From the NCBI RefSeq assembly GCF_030272615.1, contig NC_081411.1, positions 160,163,471-160,227,470 of the forward strand: a DNA stretch of 64,000 nucleotides. The letters are read 5' to 3'. The position numbers and the translations under genes are program-made. The first letter of the stretch is position 1; every line of letters begins with the position of its first letter. The notes below the pieces were generated by a model. The model ran no database searches. It was not told the origin of the DNA and worked only from the letters and a program-made list of their open reading frames with translations. This document shows positions 49,471 to 60,624 of the stretch, piece by piece. The stretch comes from Cryptomeria japonica. Taxonomy: Eukaryota; Streptophyta; Pinopsida; Cupressales; Cupressaceae.

Positions 49471-51454
49471 TGCCACTGTGACTGACATGATTTGATTTGC
49501 TTGACTACAGGAGTACTTGCCGATGTTGGAGTCACGGGAGAGATTCCCGTCGACGTAGAGGTTGCGACCTGAGCTGTCGGTTGGAGACAGAGCTACGATC
49601 GAGGAGATGGGTCTGAGACATGTATTGTGTGTGCCTGAGTTTCGGGCAAACATGGGTTTGCTGATTGCGCTTGCTGAGAGATGGCATTCTGAGATGTGCA
49701 CGTTCCATTTACTGATGGGTGAGATGACCGTCACCCTTGAGGATGTATATAGGATTCTGCAGGTGCCAATCGATGGAGATTTGATCCCCTATGATCGAGA
49801 TGGAGATCAGGAGGCATTGAGACGGGTATTTCAGGACCCTGGATTAGAGATGCGGGCAGGACACATGGCATGGGACACCATGACAGCCACAGGGTTAGCA
49901 TTGCCGACCGTGACTAGAGGAGCGATCAGTGGATTCCTATGTCCAGACAAGGCGACACGGGGATTGGCTGTGGGCTGGGGGGGGTACTGGAGACACTGGT
50001 GACGTAGCACACCAGATATGCCTAGGGACCATGTGTGCTGGCCTATTTATATTACGAGCTTCACCAGTTTGTTTATCATGGGTCAGTGGGATTGGGCTGC
50101 GGGGTGACACTATTGCAGGTTTGGGCTTACGAGCATCTACGAGTGACGAGGCCGATACACTTCAAAGGCAGGGGACATGGACGCAGTTTTGTGCATCTGT
50201 ACGATATGATCACCTCGTAGCCACAGATTGGCAGGTTGGAGCATTGGCGGCGGGAGCTAGATGATATCGATGTGGTCATATGGAGACCATATCTAGGCTA
50301 CGAGGAGTGGGAGGATGATGTAGTGGAGCTGCCTTACACCTTTCGGAGTAGGTACCTGATTGGGCGGATGCCCTATGTGCTAGAGAGGCAGCTTGTGGAT
50401 AGGGTTTGCAAGCAGTATGGCAGGATTCAGAGGATGCCACGGGGCTCGGGCATGTATGCCCGCACAGTCAGAGATCAGGCGCAGTTTGGGTCGCTACTGT
50501 CATATGATCAGGCGCTTACACAGCTGGTAGAGATGGTGCCCCTACCCTGGGACATGTGGCCTGAGATTGAGGACGCCGGGATGGATGCTAAGTATTCAGC
50601 ATATTGGGCAGAGCATCCATTCCCATGATTGACAGATCCAGGGGAGCTATTGGATGGAGATGGAGGTGGGGACGATGATGATGGTGGAGGTGATGGGGGT
50701 AGAGGTCGACGGAGGTGGAGGGGAGTAGTTGGGGAGAGGAGGGTTGTACCTCAGAGGGAGTGTGGGGAGGAGAGACAGGCTCAGGTGGTGAGGGGTCGTG
50801 GTGGATTACCCTTACAGGTGCCAGCAGCACAGGGTCCCAGGCAGGTACAGAGACAGGGATAGGTACAAGGACAGGTGCATGTACAAAGATAGGTACCTGT
50901 ACAGGTACAGATACAGGGGTAGGCACCCGCAGAGGGGGAGCCATAGACAGAGGCAGAGGGGGCTGACCCAGAGGAGGATGAGCTGATTGAGCTCAGGGAG
51001 ATCTGCCAGGGATAGGCAGATGAGATACAGGATTTGGAGAGGGAGAGAGATTAGCTCAGGACGAGGCTCAGAGATACGGAGCGGGAGAGAGATCAGGCTA
51101 TCCAGTGCTATACAAAGGTTGAGACGGCGCTGAGGGTAGGGAGATAGGCAGCCGAGGACACAGGGGCAGGATATGCATATGTCCTGCAGGCCGGAGAGGA
51201 GATAGGCTACTGGAGGGACCTCTATTATGGTGCAGTGCCGATAGATCAGCGGGCGAGGAGCTTCCATAGACCGTCGCGTACAGCGACAGCTACGGGAGGG
51301 AGTCAGAGGAGGCAGGCATCTAGTGGTGGGGTCATGGGTCCTCCACCACCACCAGATAGAGGGGACAGGCAGGATGATCCTGGGGTGGGTCCTTCAGGGG
51401 CTCAGATTCCATCGAGGCTAGGTGGCTCTGAGGGAGGGAGTTCATCATAGCCAT

Positions 51455-53100
51455 AGAGAGCTCCCTTTATATCAGTTTTGTACCATTTTTTTTATATGAT
51501 GATGTAGACACCTACGGGTGCTTTTGTAGCCATATGATTTTTGACATCATTGTATCATGACACTTTATGATTATATATGAGATGATTCATTTTTGCGGAA
51601 GCTATATGCATGTGTACCTATGTGATGAGACGTTTAATGATGTATGTTTTATGATATGGATGCAAATATGTATATGATGCAATGCAATATTTTTGTTTTT
51701 TTATGTTTTATATGTGTATGCATGATGCAAATGTGAATGTATGTAATGCAAATGTAAATTGTGCTAACAAGTGTTGTGTGCAGGATGTGATGCAGTTGTG
51801 ATATCTATATGTATGTATGAAATGCTTATATGTGGTAATACAGGTGCAACTACATGAAATGCAAATGTTTTGGTGTGTCATTATACTCAGTCATGTGATA
51901 GCAGGCTACGCAGACTCAAGAAGGACGATGGAAGTCAATCAAGAAAGGGGGATGAAAGACAGAAGATATGAAAGTGAAAGAGCTTCTTGTGCATTATCAT
52001 CATTGAGCTTATTATGGCAAGTAAGTTATGACAATTGAGGCATATGTTTGAACTAGAAAGTCATTGTACCTATTTGCATGGAGATAAGACAGTCACAAAC
52101 AAGGAATGCCCCAGTTCACACTAGACTCACAGTGTCCTCATATCCTTGGACAAGTCATAGCATTACTAAGAGATAATCCACAGACAGCAAACAAAAATAG
52201 GTGATGATACCCCATCCTCGCCTTTCTAGTCAAAGACATCCTGGAGATAGAATCTCTAGTCAAAGACATCCTAGAAAAGCTAAAAGACATGTCACCAAAA
52301 GATAAAATCAAAAGAAAACCAAGACTCGACACCAACATCCACTGTAGTCCTCAAGTTTAGTGTCTCTTGTCACTTGTATAAGTTTTATTTGATTGTGGTC
52401 ACAATGTTTACTTTCACAAAAAGGATAGATAGCACTGAACCATATGTTGTCTGAGGCTGTTGAAAGATTTGATTTTGTTGAAGCTCATTGTTGCTGCTGT
52501 GTCTCATCTGAAACTGACTGAATCCATGAAGCTGATACCTTATTGCAGAGAAGATGAAACTTTATTGCGGACTGGCGATGCAAATGTTGCTTTATTGCGG
52601 ATTGTGCGCGGATAGACTGAAGGAAGTTGGAAGAAACTGTACTCCTCGAAACATGTGATGTTCTTAGTTCCACACCCATCACTAGACATAGGATTTGCCG
52701 TAGCCACAAATAAGATTTGATTTATTATGGATGGAAAGTGAGGTTTATTATGAATGGCTAACCAATCTTGGGTAGATCAATAACAAGCCATGATGGGAAT
52801 GGGTAAGTTTATTATGGATGAATTGGTCGTGAGTGTGTGCAAAGTGAAAGGATGAAAGTGAATCCTGAAGGAGGGAGGAGCAATGTCTCTACGCATGGCG
52901 CTGGTGACCTAGTTTTCACCATGGTACTTGCCCAGGGCACCACCGAAGTGGTTTTCACTGTTGGACGAAATTATTTCTCTTTACTTTTTTGATTTTTTAA
53001 TTTTTTTGTGTCACAAGGTGCCTGTTTGCTAGGTTTTCACCAAGTAACGATTTTTTTGTGTTTATGATTTTTTTGTATTTTTGAATTAGGATATTCTGAA
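51455..53100. other. Region between antisense gene and integrase end
   Basis: No coding signal recognised. TTTATTGCGGA (52559-52602) and TTTATTATGGATG (52721-52825) recur several times. Would hold the 3' ends of both transcription units, which converge here. Confidence 0.5.
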
Positions 53101-53103
53101 GAG

Positions 53104-55113
53104 CTATGTGTAGAACCTGCGAAGGTGCATGCTATTGATAGGATCCTCCAAAGGTTCACCTTCTGTAGTTGAGAGCTGATATGCCCCAGATCCATATGCT
53201 GCTGTAACGATGTAAGGACCAAGCCAGTTTGTTTCGAACTTGCCCTTCTTCTCTCTGTCTTGCTGATTCTTGGGGTTTACTCTGAGAACCAAGTCACCTA
53301 CCTCAAATGTGCGAGGCTTGACCTTGTGATTGTAGCTATGACTCATTCGTTGTTGGTAAGCCTTGAGATGATTAAAAGTAGTTTGTCTCCATTCATCCAG
53401 CAGTTCTAGTTCTTGTAAGCGAGAGACCCTATAGTCTTCATCGTTGATGATGTTTTGCAAAGAGACCAGTAAAGAAGGTAACTAGACCTCAATAGGCAAG
53501 ATGGCTTCAGTGTCGTAGACAAGTGAATATGGTGTAGCTCCTGTAGGTGTGCGAACACTTGTGCGATAAGCCCAAAGTGCGGGATTTAGTTGGATATGCC
53601 AATTACGGCTAGCATCGTCGACTATCTTCTTGAGGATTTTAAGGATTGTTTTATTAGACGCCTCAGCTTGGCCATTACCTTGGGGGTAATATGGTGTGGA
53701 GAAACGATGGGAAATATGGAAGCGATCACAGAGTTCACGAACGTCTTGATTTTTGAAGGGACGCCCATTATCAGTGATAATGGAAATAGGAATACCGTAT
53801 CGGCATATGATATAGTTAAGGATGAAGGTAGCAATCTATTTTCCAGTGACTTGTGTGAGAGGCACGGCTTCAATCCACTTTGTGAAATACTCTGTGGCTG
53901 TGATAATGAATTTATGACCATTGGAAGAAGGAGGGTGAATCTTGCCTATGAGATCGAGTCCCCACTGAAAAAAGGGCCAAGGAGACGCAAGTGGTTGTAG
54001 TTCTTGTGCTGGCGCATGTATGAGGTCTCCATGAATTTGACATTGCTTACATTTCTTGACAAACTGATATGAGTCTTTTTCCATATTGGGCCAGTAATAT
54101 CCAGTCCTAATGAGTTTCTTGGCCAAGGTAGGACCACTAGCATGTGGACCACATATCCCTTCATGCACTTCACGTAACGCAATCTGAGCTTCGTCGCTTT
54201 CTAAACATCTAAGAAGAGTGCCATCTAGACCTCGCCAGTATAGGATATCAGCTAAAATGACATATCGAGAGGATTGGCGAATGAAGGTGCGACGTTGGTT
54301 ATTTGATAGATCAGGAGGTAGGGTATTGTCATGAAGGTATGTGAAGATGGAACCATATAACTGGGATTCGGGACCAACAACGCATATCATTTCGGTAGGA
54401 GTGATTTCATGTGAAGGAACCAACAGGTTGTCCACCAAGAACTCATAGCAGGTCTCATTTTGAGGTAGATCAATCAGTGAAGCAATTGTAGCCATGGCAT
54501 CTACAGCACGATTCTGCTCTCTTGGTATCTGCTCAAAATCTATCTTTGTGAAATGTTGTTTCAAATCATCCACCATTTGCTTGTAAGGCAGTAATTTTTC
54601 ATCTTTTGTTTGGTAATCATCAGTTGCTTGACGGATGACAAGTTGGGAATCCCCAAAAACATGAAGTTCCTGGATCTTCCACTGAACTGCAATTCGTAAT
54701 CCAGTTGTTAATGCCTCATATTCCGCTATATTGTTAGTGCAAGGAAATGATAAGTGGTATGATTTTGGTATAGAATCTCCTTGAGGAGTTATAAAGAGAA
54801 TACTAGCTCCTGCCCCATGCTGTGTGTATGAGCCGTCAAAGTATAGTTGCCATGGCTTTGCATGTGATATTGTTAAAATGGATTCGTCTGGAAATTCTGA
54901 ATTTAGAGGAACATCATCAATCATGGGGGCATCTGCTAATTGATCCGCGATGGCTTGTCCTTTTATTGCTTTTCTATCCACATACTTGATGTCGAATTCA
55001 CTAAGGATCATTACCCATTTGGCCAGCCACCCAGTAAGTGTTGCTTTATTGAGGACGTATTTCAATGGATCTATCCTTGCAACCAACTTAGTCTTATGAG
55101 TGAGCATATAATG
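53104..55113 (-). pseudogene. Tat archaeal-type RNase H and integrase
   Basis: After a TGA (55114-55116), the frame encodes an archaeal-type RNase H: YFDGS (D91 of this open stretch, counted from 55107), TNNIAEYEAL (E129), FGDSQLVI (D153), NRAVDAMA (D203), all four catalytic positions present. Integrase follows: zinc finger VHEGICGPH ... KKCKQCQ (H315, H322, C353, C356), catalytic D385 in GLDLIG, second Asp in ITDNGRPF and Glu in NGQAEASN. The C-terminal part ends VGDLVLRVNP...GPYIV...LRRFYT. A second RNase H of this kind marks Tat-type elements. TAG stops at 53836 (in the core) and 53482 break it. It would remove RNA from hybrids and insert the DNA copy. Confidence 0.93.
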
Positions 55114-55116
55114 TCA

Positions 55117-56734
55117 TAATTTTTGTGAAGCAAAGACCACGGCGAGACATGCACGCTTGATTGGTGTGTAGTTTAGCTCATATCCCACCAATGTGCGACT
55201 GATATAGTATACGGCTTTTTCCTTGCCCCCAGCAATTTGTTGCACTAAGAGTGCCCCCAGTGCTGTTGGAGTAGCTGATATGTATAGTAGCAAAGGCTGA
55301 TTTGGAACTGGTGGCATCAAAACTGGCGGATTCAAAAGATAATCTTTGAGTGTCTGAAAAGCTTGTTGACAGTTATCATCCCATTTGAATTTGATATTTT
55401 TATATAGCAGTTGTTGAAAAGGATTACACTTATCTGCAAGTTGTGCTATGAATCTTCATATAGACTGGAGTCTCCCTTGTAAGGATCGAAGTTGACTGAT
55501 ATTTCTGGGTGGCGGCATGTCCAAGATAGCCTTGACTTTTGCTGGATCGGCTTCGATTCCTCTTTTGGACACAATGAATCCTAGGAGCTTCTCGGAGGTT
55601 ACTCCAAAGACACATTTCTTGGGGTTTAATCTTACTTTGTATTTTTCCAACCGATCAAAGATGACTGAAAGTATGTCCAAATGTGTATTTCTATCTATTG
55701 ATTTACCCAAGAGATCATCAACATAATCTTCCACAGTTATGTGCATGAGATCATGAAAGATAGTGGTCATTGCTCTTTGATATGTATCACCTACATTTTT
55801 TAGCCCAAAGGGCATGACATTCCAACAGAAAGTTCCCCAAGGACAAGTGAATGATGTTTTGTGTTGATCTTCGGGTGCGATCCTTATTTGATTATAACCA
55901 GAAAATCCATCCATTAATGATAACATTTCGTGACCTGCTGTGAGATCAACGATCAAGTCAATATTTGGTAATGGGAAGTCATCTTTTGGACAAGCTTTGT
56001 TGATGTCTCTGAAATCTGTACATATTCTGACACTGCGATCTAGTTTACTGACAGGTACTAAATTGGAGATCCATTCAGGATAATCAATTGGGCATATGAA
56101 TCCGACATCCAATAACTTCTCCAGCTCTGCTTTGACTAGTAATGCCACTTGTGGATGCATTTTTCTTAATTTTTGTTTCACTAGCTTTGCCCCCGGTTTG
56201 ACTGTCAAATGATGCATTACCAAATCTGGATCTAGTCCAGGCATATCAGCGTATGACCATGCAAAGTTGATTCATCGTTCCTTGAAGAAACTTATGAACT
56301 GTGACCTTTCGGACTCTGTCAATGATTTAGCCAGGAATATGTTGTGTGGAACCTCTTTCGTACCAATGTTTGTTTTGATAGTCTCCTATACCAGCATGGA
56401 TGACTTTTCCTCATACGAGGCTAGGAGAATGTCGAGCCTTCCATCTTCAGGTGCCTCAAAGAGGTTTTTGCCCTCAGATACGTCCTTTCTTTTTACTTTT
56501 TTGGGATTAGATAGCGCCACAGTGTAGTTTTCACCATAAGACCCTTGATTTGTTCTTATTTTCACATTTTTGCGACTGGAAGGTCCGACACCCTCACCAA
56601 AATATGCCATGTTGTTGAGTTCTATAGTGTATCCTGCTTTATGGTCCCCAAGGGGAAGATCATCTCGTATGCCAAGATAGTCAATAACAGCTTCATCATT
56701 TTGGAATGTGTCAAACTGTGCTAGTCCTTCATAA
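55117..56734 (-). pseudogene. Tat reverse transcriptase and first RNase H
   Basis: RT reads KACPKDDFPLPNIDLIVD, LSLMDGFSGYNQIRIAPEDQ, MPFGLKNVGDTYQR and VEDYVDDLL, the catalytic YVDD. After the thumb (GIEADPAKVKAILDMPPPRN) comes a Ty3-type RNase H: LLLYISATPTALGALLVQQ and AVYYISRTLVGYELNYTPIK. Its first catalytic Asp position is Ser, as in Tat elements where this domain has become a connection and the archaeal copy works. Stops: TAG 56386, TGA 56272, TGA 55456, TGA 55114. The upstream stretch joins the protease frame after a one-base frame change near 56735. Confidence 0.93.
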
Positions 56735-58328
56735 CCCAGTCAATGAGTTGGTGGTGAACAAGGGGAAGGCCTTTAATGTTTTCGGAGTTTGCGGGGTTAA
56801 GAGTGAAGATGTGGTTATATTCGGGTATGTTGAGGTAATTATCGAGGTCATCGATGGCACTCTCCTCATCAGTCTCGATCACAAGCGAATCCAAATTGTC
56901 ATCACTAGTAGCGCATTCTGGGATAGATGTTCTCATCCTATGTGATTTCGACCTAGAACCTTGAGACGAAGACTGTGCGGAATCCTCATGGGTTGTTTCT
57001 TGACCAATTCTGAACTTTTTATAAAAGTCCTCTTCTTCTGTGGGTTCATCTGGCTCTCTGAATGTCTCGGTGAGCTCATAGTCACTGGAGGATTTGTCTG
57101 AACCCCATTCCCATTCATTGGAGTCTATGGAATAGCGATCCTCTTGTTGAATTTTGGCAATTTTGATTCGTGATGCCTCTTCTATCCTTTTAGTGTGGAT
57201 CTTGGAAGTCAGAAAACCAAGTCCCTTTGAGCGTTCCCTTTTTACAGTCAATTCAGGTTGTAAGGGCTCCATAACGCCTTCTTTTCGTAACCCAAGAGGG
57301 CTTTTTCCATCATACCTGAATTTTTGTAGAATCTTGAAGCCTTTGCCATATTTCTCACAGGGTATATTGATCTGATCTTGTGTGTCATCTTCAATGTCTT
57401 TGTAGAGCATTTTATATAAACCTTCCTCTTCCAGTTCACCCCATCTTTGAAAGGTAGTAGGATCCCATTTGAATACTATGATGGATATTTGCTTGTTAGG
57501 ATGTGGCCTTCCATATTCTTTTGGAGAGCTCATGACTTGTCGTAAATACATGGTCTGATTTAAAGTGTATTCTCCCATGCCTTTGTCCTGAAATCTGCCT
57601 TTAAGTTCACCCTGTTTTGATGTCGAAGGTTTCAATGACTCAGGGTCAATGTATGCCAAAGAAGGAACAGCTTCACGATTACTGGGAATGATGATCTCAG
57701 TATGTGATCTCAAGTTATTGCAATATATGAACGGATTAGGATCGCCGTTAACTATTACCTCGACTCCGTTGTGAGGAAACTTAATGCATTGGTGATATGT
57801 CGATGGGACTGCCCTCATTTGATGAATCCAAGGACGTCCTAGCAATATATTATAAGTGAGATCTAAATCTAGGACTTGATAAACCACATCCTTTGTAATT
57901 GGCCCAATTCTTAGAGGTAAGGTGACCGTGCCCTTGGATGAGCGTTCTTCATCATCATATGCCTTGATGGTGATTTGATTTGTTGAATTCACAACTTTAT
58001 CAGAATATCCCAATTGTTTAATGGTGCTCAATGTACAAATGTTTAGACCAGCTCCTCCATCTATCAGGACTCGCTTTATTCGATGTTTGTGTATGAAGGC
58101 TTCAATGTGTAAAGGTGCATTATGTGGCTGACTTAAGGAGGCGTCATCGGCTTCTGTGAATTTAAGGGAGTGTGGAATGGAAAGGTATCCCACCATGGCT
58201 TGAAACTGGTCCACGTTCAAATCGGTAGGAATGGCTGTATCTCTCAAGATTTTGTCCAGAATAGCTTTATGAGTGGGGGATATACGTAGGAGTTCAAGGA
58301 TGGAGATGAGTGCGGGTGTCTTCCCTAA
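56735..58328 (-). pseudogene. Tat aspartic protease with long linker
   Basis: An open stretch of 508 codons from 58247. Protease motif VLIDGGAGLNICTL (Asp 63, DGG in place of the usual DSG/DTG, as in other Tat elements) and YNILLGRPWIH ~65 residues later. The ~370 residues that follow before RT are unusual in length. They include KYGKGFKILQKFRYDGKSPL then GLRKEGVMEPL, resembling a G-patch, and an acidic Ser-rich tail (SSSDYELTETFREPDEPTEE). In-frame with gag apart from a single TAG at 58329. A one-base frame change near 56735 separates it from RT. Confidence 0.85.
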
Positions 58329-60624
58329 CTATTCTACAAGGTCATACTCAAGTTTGGTAGACAGAGAAGTGGTGGTTTTAGTTGAGGCACCTGGCAAAGT
58401 AATTTTACCTCGATGGGTTGTAACATGACATTCAGAAGTAGGTTCGGAAGAAGATCCAACACCTCTTAGGACAATCTTGGGTTGCTGAGGAGGATTCTCA
58501 GGGTTTTTGTTCTTGATGGTAATAGTAGAGATATGATTGTCCATCGAGATATGATTGATAGTTGAATCATAGTTGTAAGGTGCTCTAGTATAGTTGGCTT
58601 GATCATCTGTGACTTTAGCTTTTCCCTTGTCGTGCTTTGGGAATGGTTCCTTAAACATCTCATGTTCTTGATTGGATGAGTGTCCCTCAATCTCAATGTC
58701 ACCTTTATCAATGAGATCTTGCACAATATTCTTTAGTCGATGACAATTACTTGTTTTATGACCCTTGCTTTTATGAAATTCACAATACTCATCATCATTC
58801 CACCAATTTGGTTTAACCTTTGGTTCATATGGAGGAAAATATGGAACTGTGATTACCTTGTTTGCCACCAACTTTTTGAAGACTGACTCAAGTGGTTCTC
58901 CCAATGGAGTGTACTTCCTTCGTGATCTAGAAGTTGTTTGAGTATTCACTTGATTGTTTGTAGAACTTGATCCTGAAAAGATGAATTTGGGTCGCACTGT
59001 GTTGGCATCAACAACACCATCATTGACTGTGTTCTTGTTTTTATTCCAAAATCTTGGCTTGTCTTTTTCTTTAAAGTCATCTTTGTTCTCCTTGAATATC
59101 TTAATGACTCCTTGTTCAATTAGAACCTTTTCTGTTGCTAAGCCTTTTTCAATGACATCCTTGAAGGTGGACAAACAAGCTTTTCTTAGATCATAACCAA
59201 TGTCTTTGTTAACATTCTGGGTGAACATTTCTACCATTTGTTTATGTGGAATTTCACAAGAGCATCTGCTGGCTAGATTTCTCCATCTTTGTAAAAATGA
59301 TACAAAAGACTCTCCCTCTTTTTGCTTGGTGTTGCATAAAGTGGTGATTGATATGCCTGTCTCTATATTGTAGGAGAAATGTTGAATAAATGCCTCTGCT
59401 AAGTCACCCCATGACTTAATACCAGGTGGGAGTTGGGAGAACCATTCCATAGCTTGATCGCCTAAGCTTTGTGGGAATAATCTCATCAAATATGTCTCTT
59501 CTGAAGCTACTTCAATGCAAGCTGTGAAAAACTATCTTATGTGTGCCTTAGGATCCCCTTTTCCTCTATACTTATCAAATTTAGGCGTCACAAAGTGTGT
59601 AGGAAATGGAGGCATTGGAATGGTCTTTTCGAATGGATAAGGACATATGTCTCTCATTGTGTATGTTGGCTTTAGTGTATTTATGTCCTCCATTTTCTTT
59701 TGTAAGTCCCTGATTTGTTGCTCCAAATTGCTCTTAGGTGGAGATCAACTTCTTGGACCATACCCCATGCTTGAGGCACCAATTGGAGGAGGAGCATGTT
59801 GCATATATGGATGATATTGATCATACACATGTTCATATGGAGGAGGTTTGTAATGATGTTGTGTATATGGACCACTTGGTATAGATTCATGTTGAGGAAC
59901 CCCATATCTATTTTGCGCATGTATACCATATTCTACAGGCATGTCATGTTCCATTGTGTTGCCCCCAAATTTGACATGAGGTTTCCTTGTGTCCAAATTT
60001 TGAGCATGCCTTTGAACATCCAATTGTTTTGGTGGTTGATCCTTAGCATTAGTATGTGATTGAGCATATTTGTCTACATAAAACTTCCATAATGGTCTAT
60101 GAAGGTAAGTATCATATGTTTGACCATGTGTATGTGGGACCTCTGGTTTTTGAAGCAAAGCTGATGGTGATTCAGGTACCATATGTGGTCCTCTATTTCC
60201 TCCACTATTAGGTCATTTGATCCATGTTGGAGTGAGTTTGTTGCAAAGGTCGATTTTCCATTATTTGAGACATGTCAAAATCATGAGGTATCTTGGCTCC
60301 ACTTTGTGCCATCATTTGTAAGAAGTATTGTCTATCCCTCATTATTTCCTCAACCAATTGATTGAAATGGGGATTCATAATGGATTCTTCCACATCTGCT
60401 GAATGTATTGAAAAATTGTCCATATTGTCATTGTGTGTAACATTGTTGTTTGTAGTGTCTGCGTTCACCACATTTGGAATGTTTCTATAGAGATCCATGT
60501 CAGGCAATGTAGTGTGATCAGTATTAAAAAATAAATCGTTGTCATACTCATAAGAACTCATGTTTGCGGACTCTTGAGCCTCTTTAGTTTCTCTCCTAGA
60601 TTTTTGAAGACGAGTTTCAACCAT
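58329..60624 (-). pseudogene. gag: Tat gag
   Basis: ATG at 60624 (MVETRLQKSRRETKEAQESA). N-terminal part polar, then a His/Tyr/Pro-rich stretch (PPPYEHVYDQYHPYMQHAPP). The gag core begins near 59640 (PFPTHFVTPKFDKYRGKGDP) and continues with AMEWFSQLPPGIKSWGDLAE and SFVSFLQRWRNLASRC. A single Tat-style zinc motif CEFHKSKGHKTSNCHRL lies near 58745-58795. Broken by a frameshift at ~60206, TGA at 59745 and TAG at 59532; the TAG at 58329 separates it from the protease in the same frame. Assembles the particle and binds RNA. Confidence 0.93.

Larger units (their letters stand above)
48658..51450 (+). pseudogene. Antisense plant mobile domain (PMD) gene inside the Tat element, two exons
   Basis: Exon 1 (48658-48723) starts ATGGCTTTCGTG and encodes MAFVHRFDRVHRFQRLAEAG plus EP, ending CCG|GTAAGT. 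A phase-0 intron (48724-49510) ends GACTACAG. Exon 2 continues EYLPMLES and then the PMD: MGLRHVLCVPEF, LLIALAERWHSEMCTFHLLM, GEMTVTLEDVYRILQVPIDG, VWAYEHLRVTRPIHF. PMD is the domain of MAIN/MAIL and PP7-long-form proteins, linked in Arabidopsis to silencing and often carried by transposons. After the domain come Gly/Asp-rich, Gln-rich, coiled-coil (EEDELIELREICQG; LRDTERERDQAIQ) and Pro/Gly-rich tails to TAG 51448. A G8 run at ~49975-49984 carries a frameshift. Eleven TAG and one TGA interrupt the frame, none TAA. It lies between integrase and the 3' LTR, opposite to pol. PMD identity is firm; the exon model is inferred. Confidence 0.82.

Noticed and set aside
49556-51147. TAG read as glutamine (alternative code) in the antisense gene
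   Set aside because: Plant nuclear code is standard; pol of the same element also has TGA stops and frameshifts, so decay is the simpler explanation.
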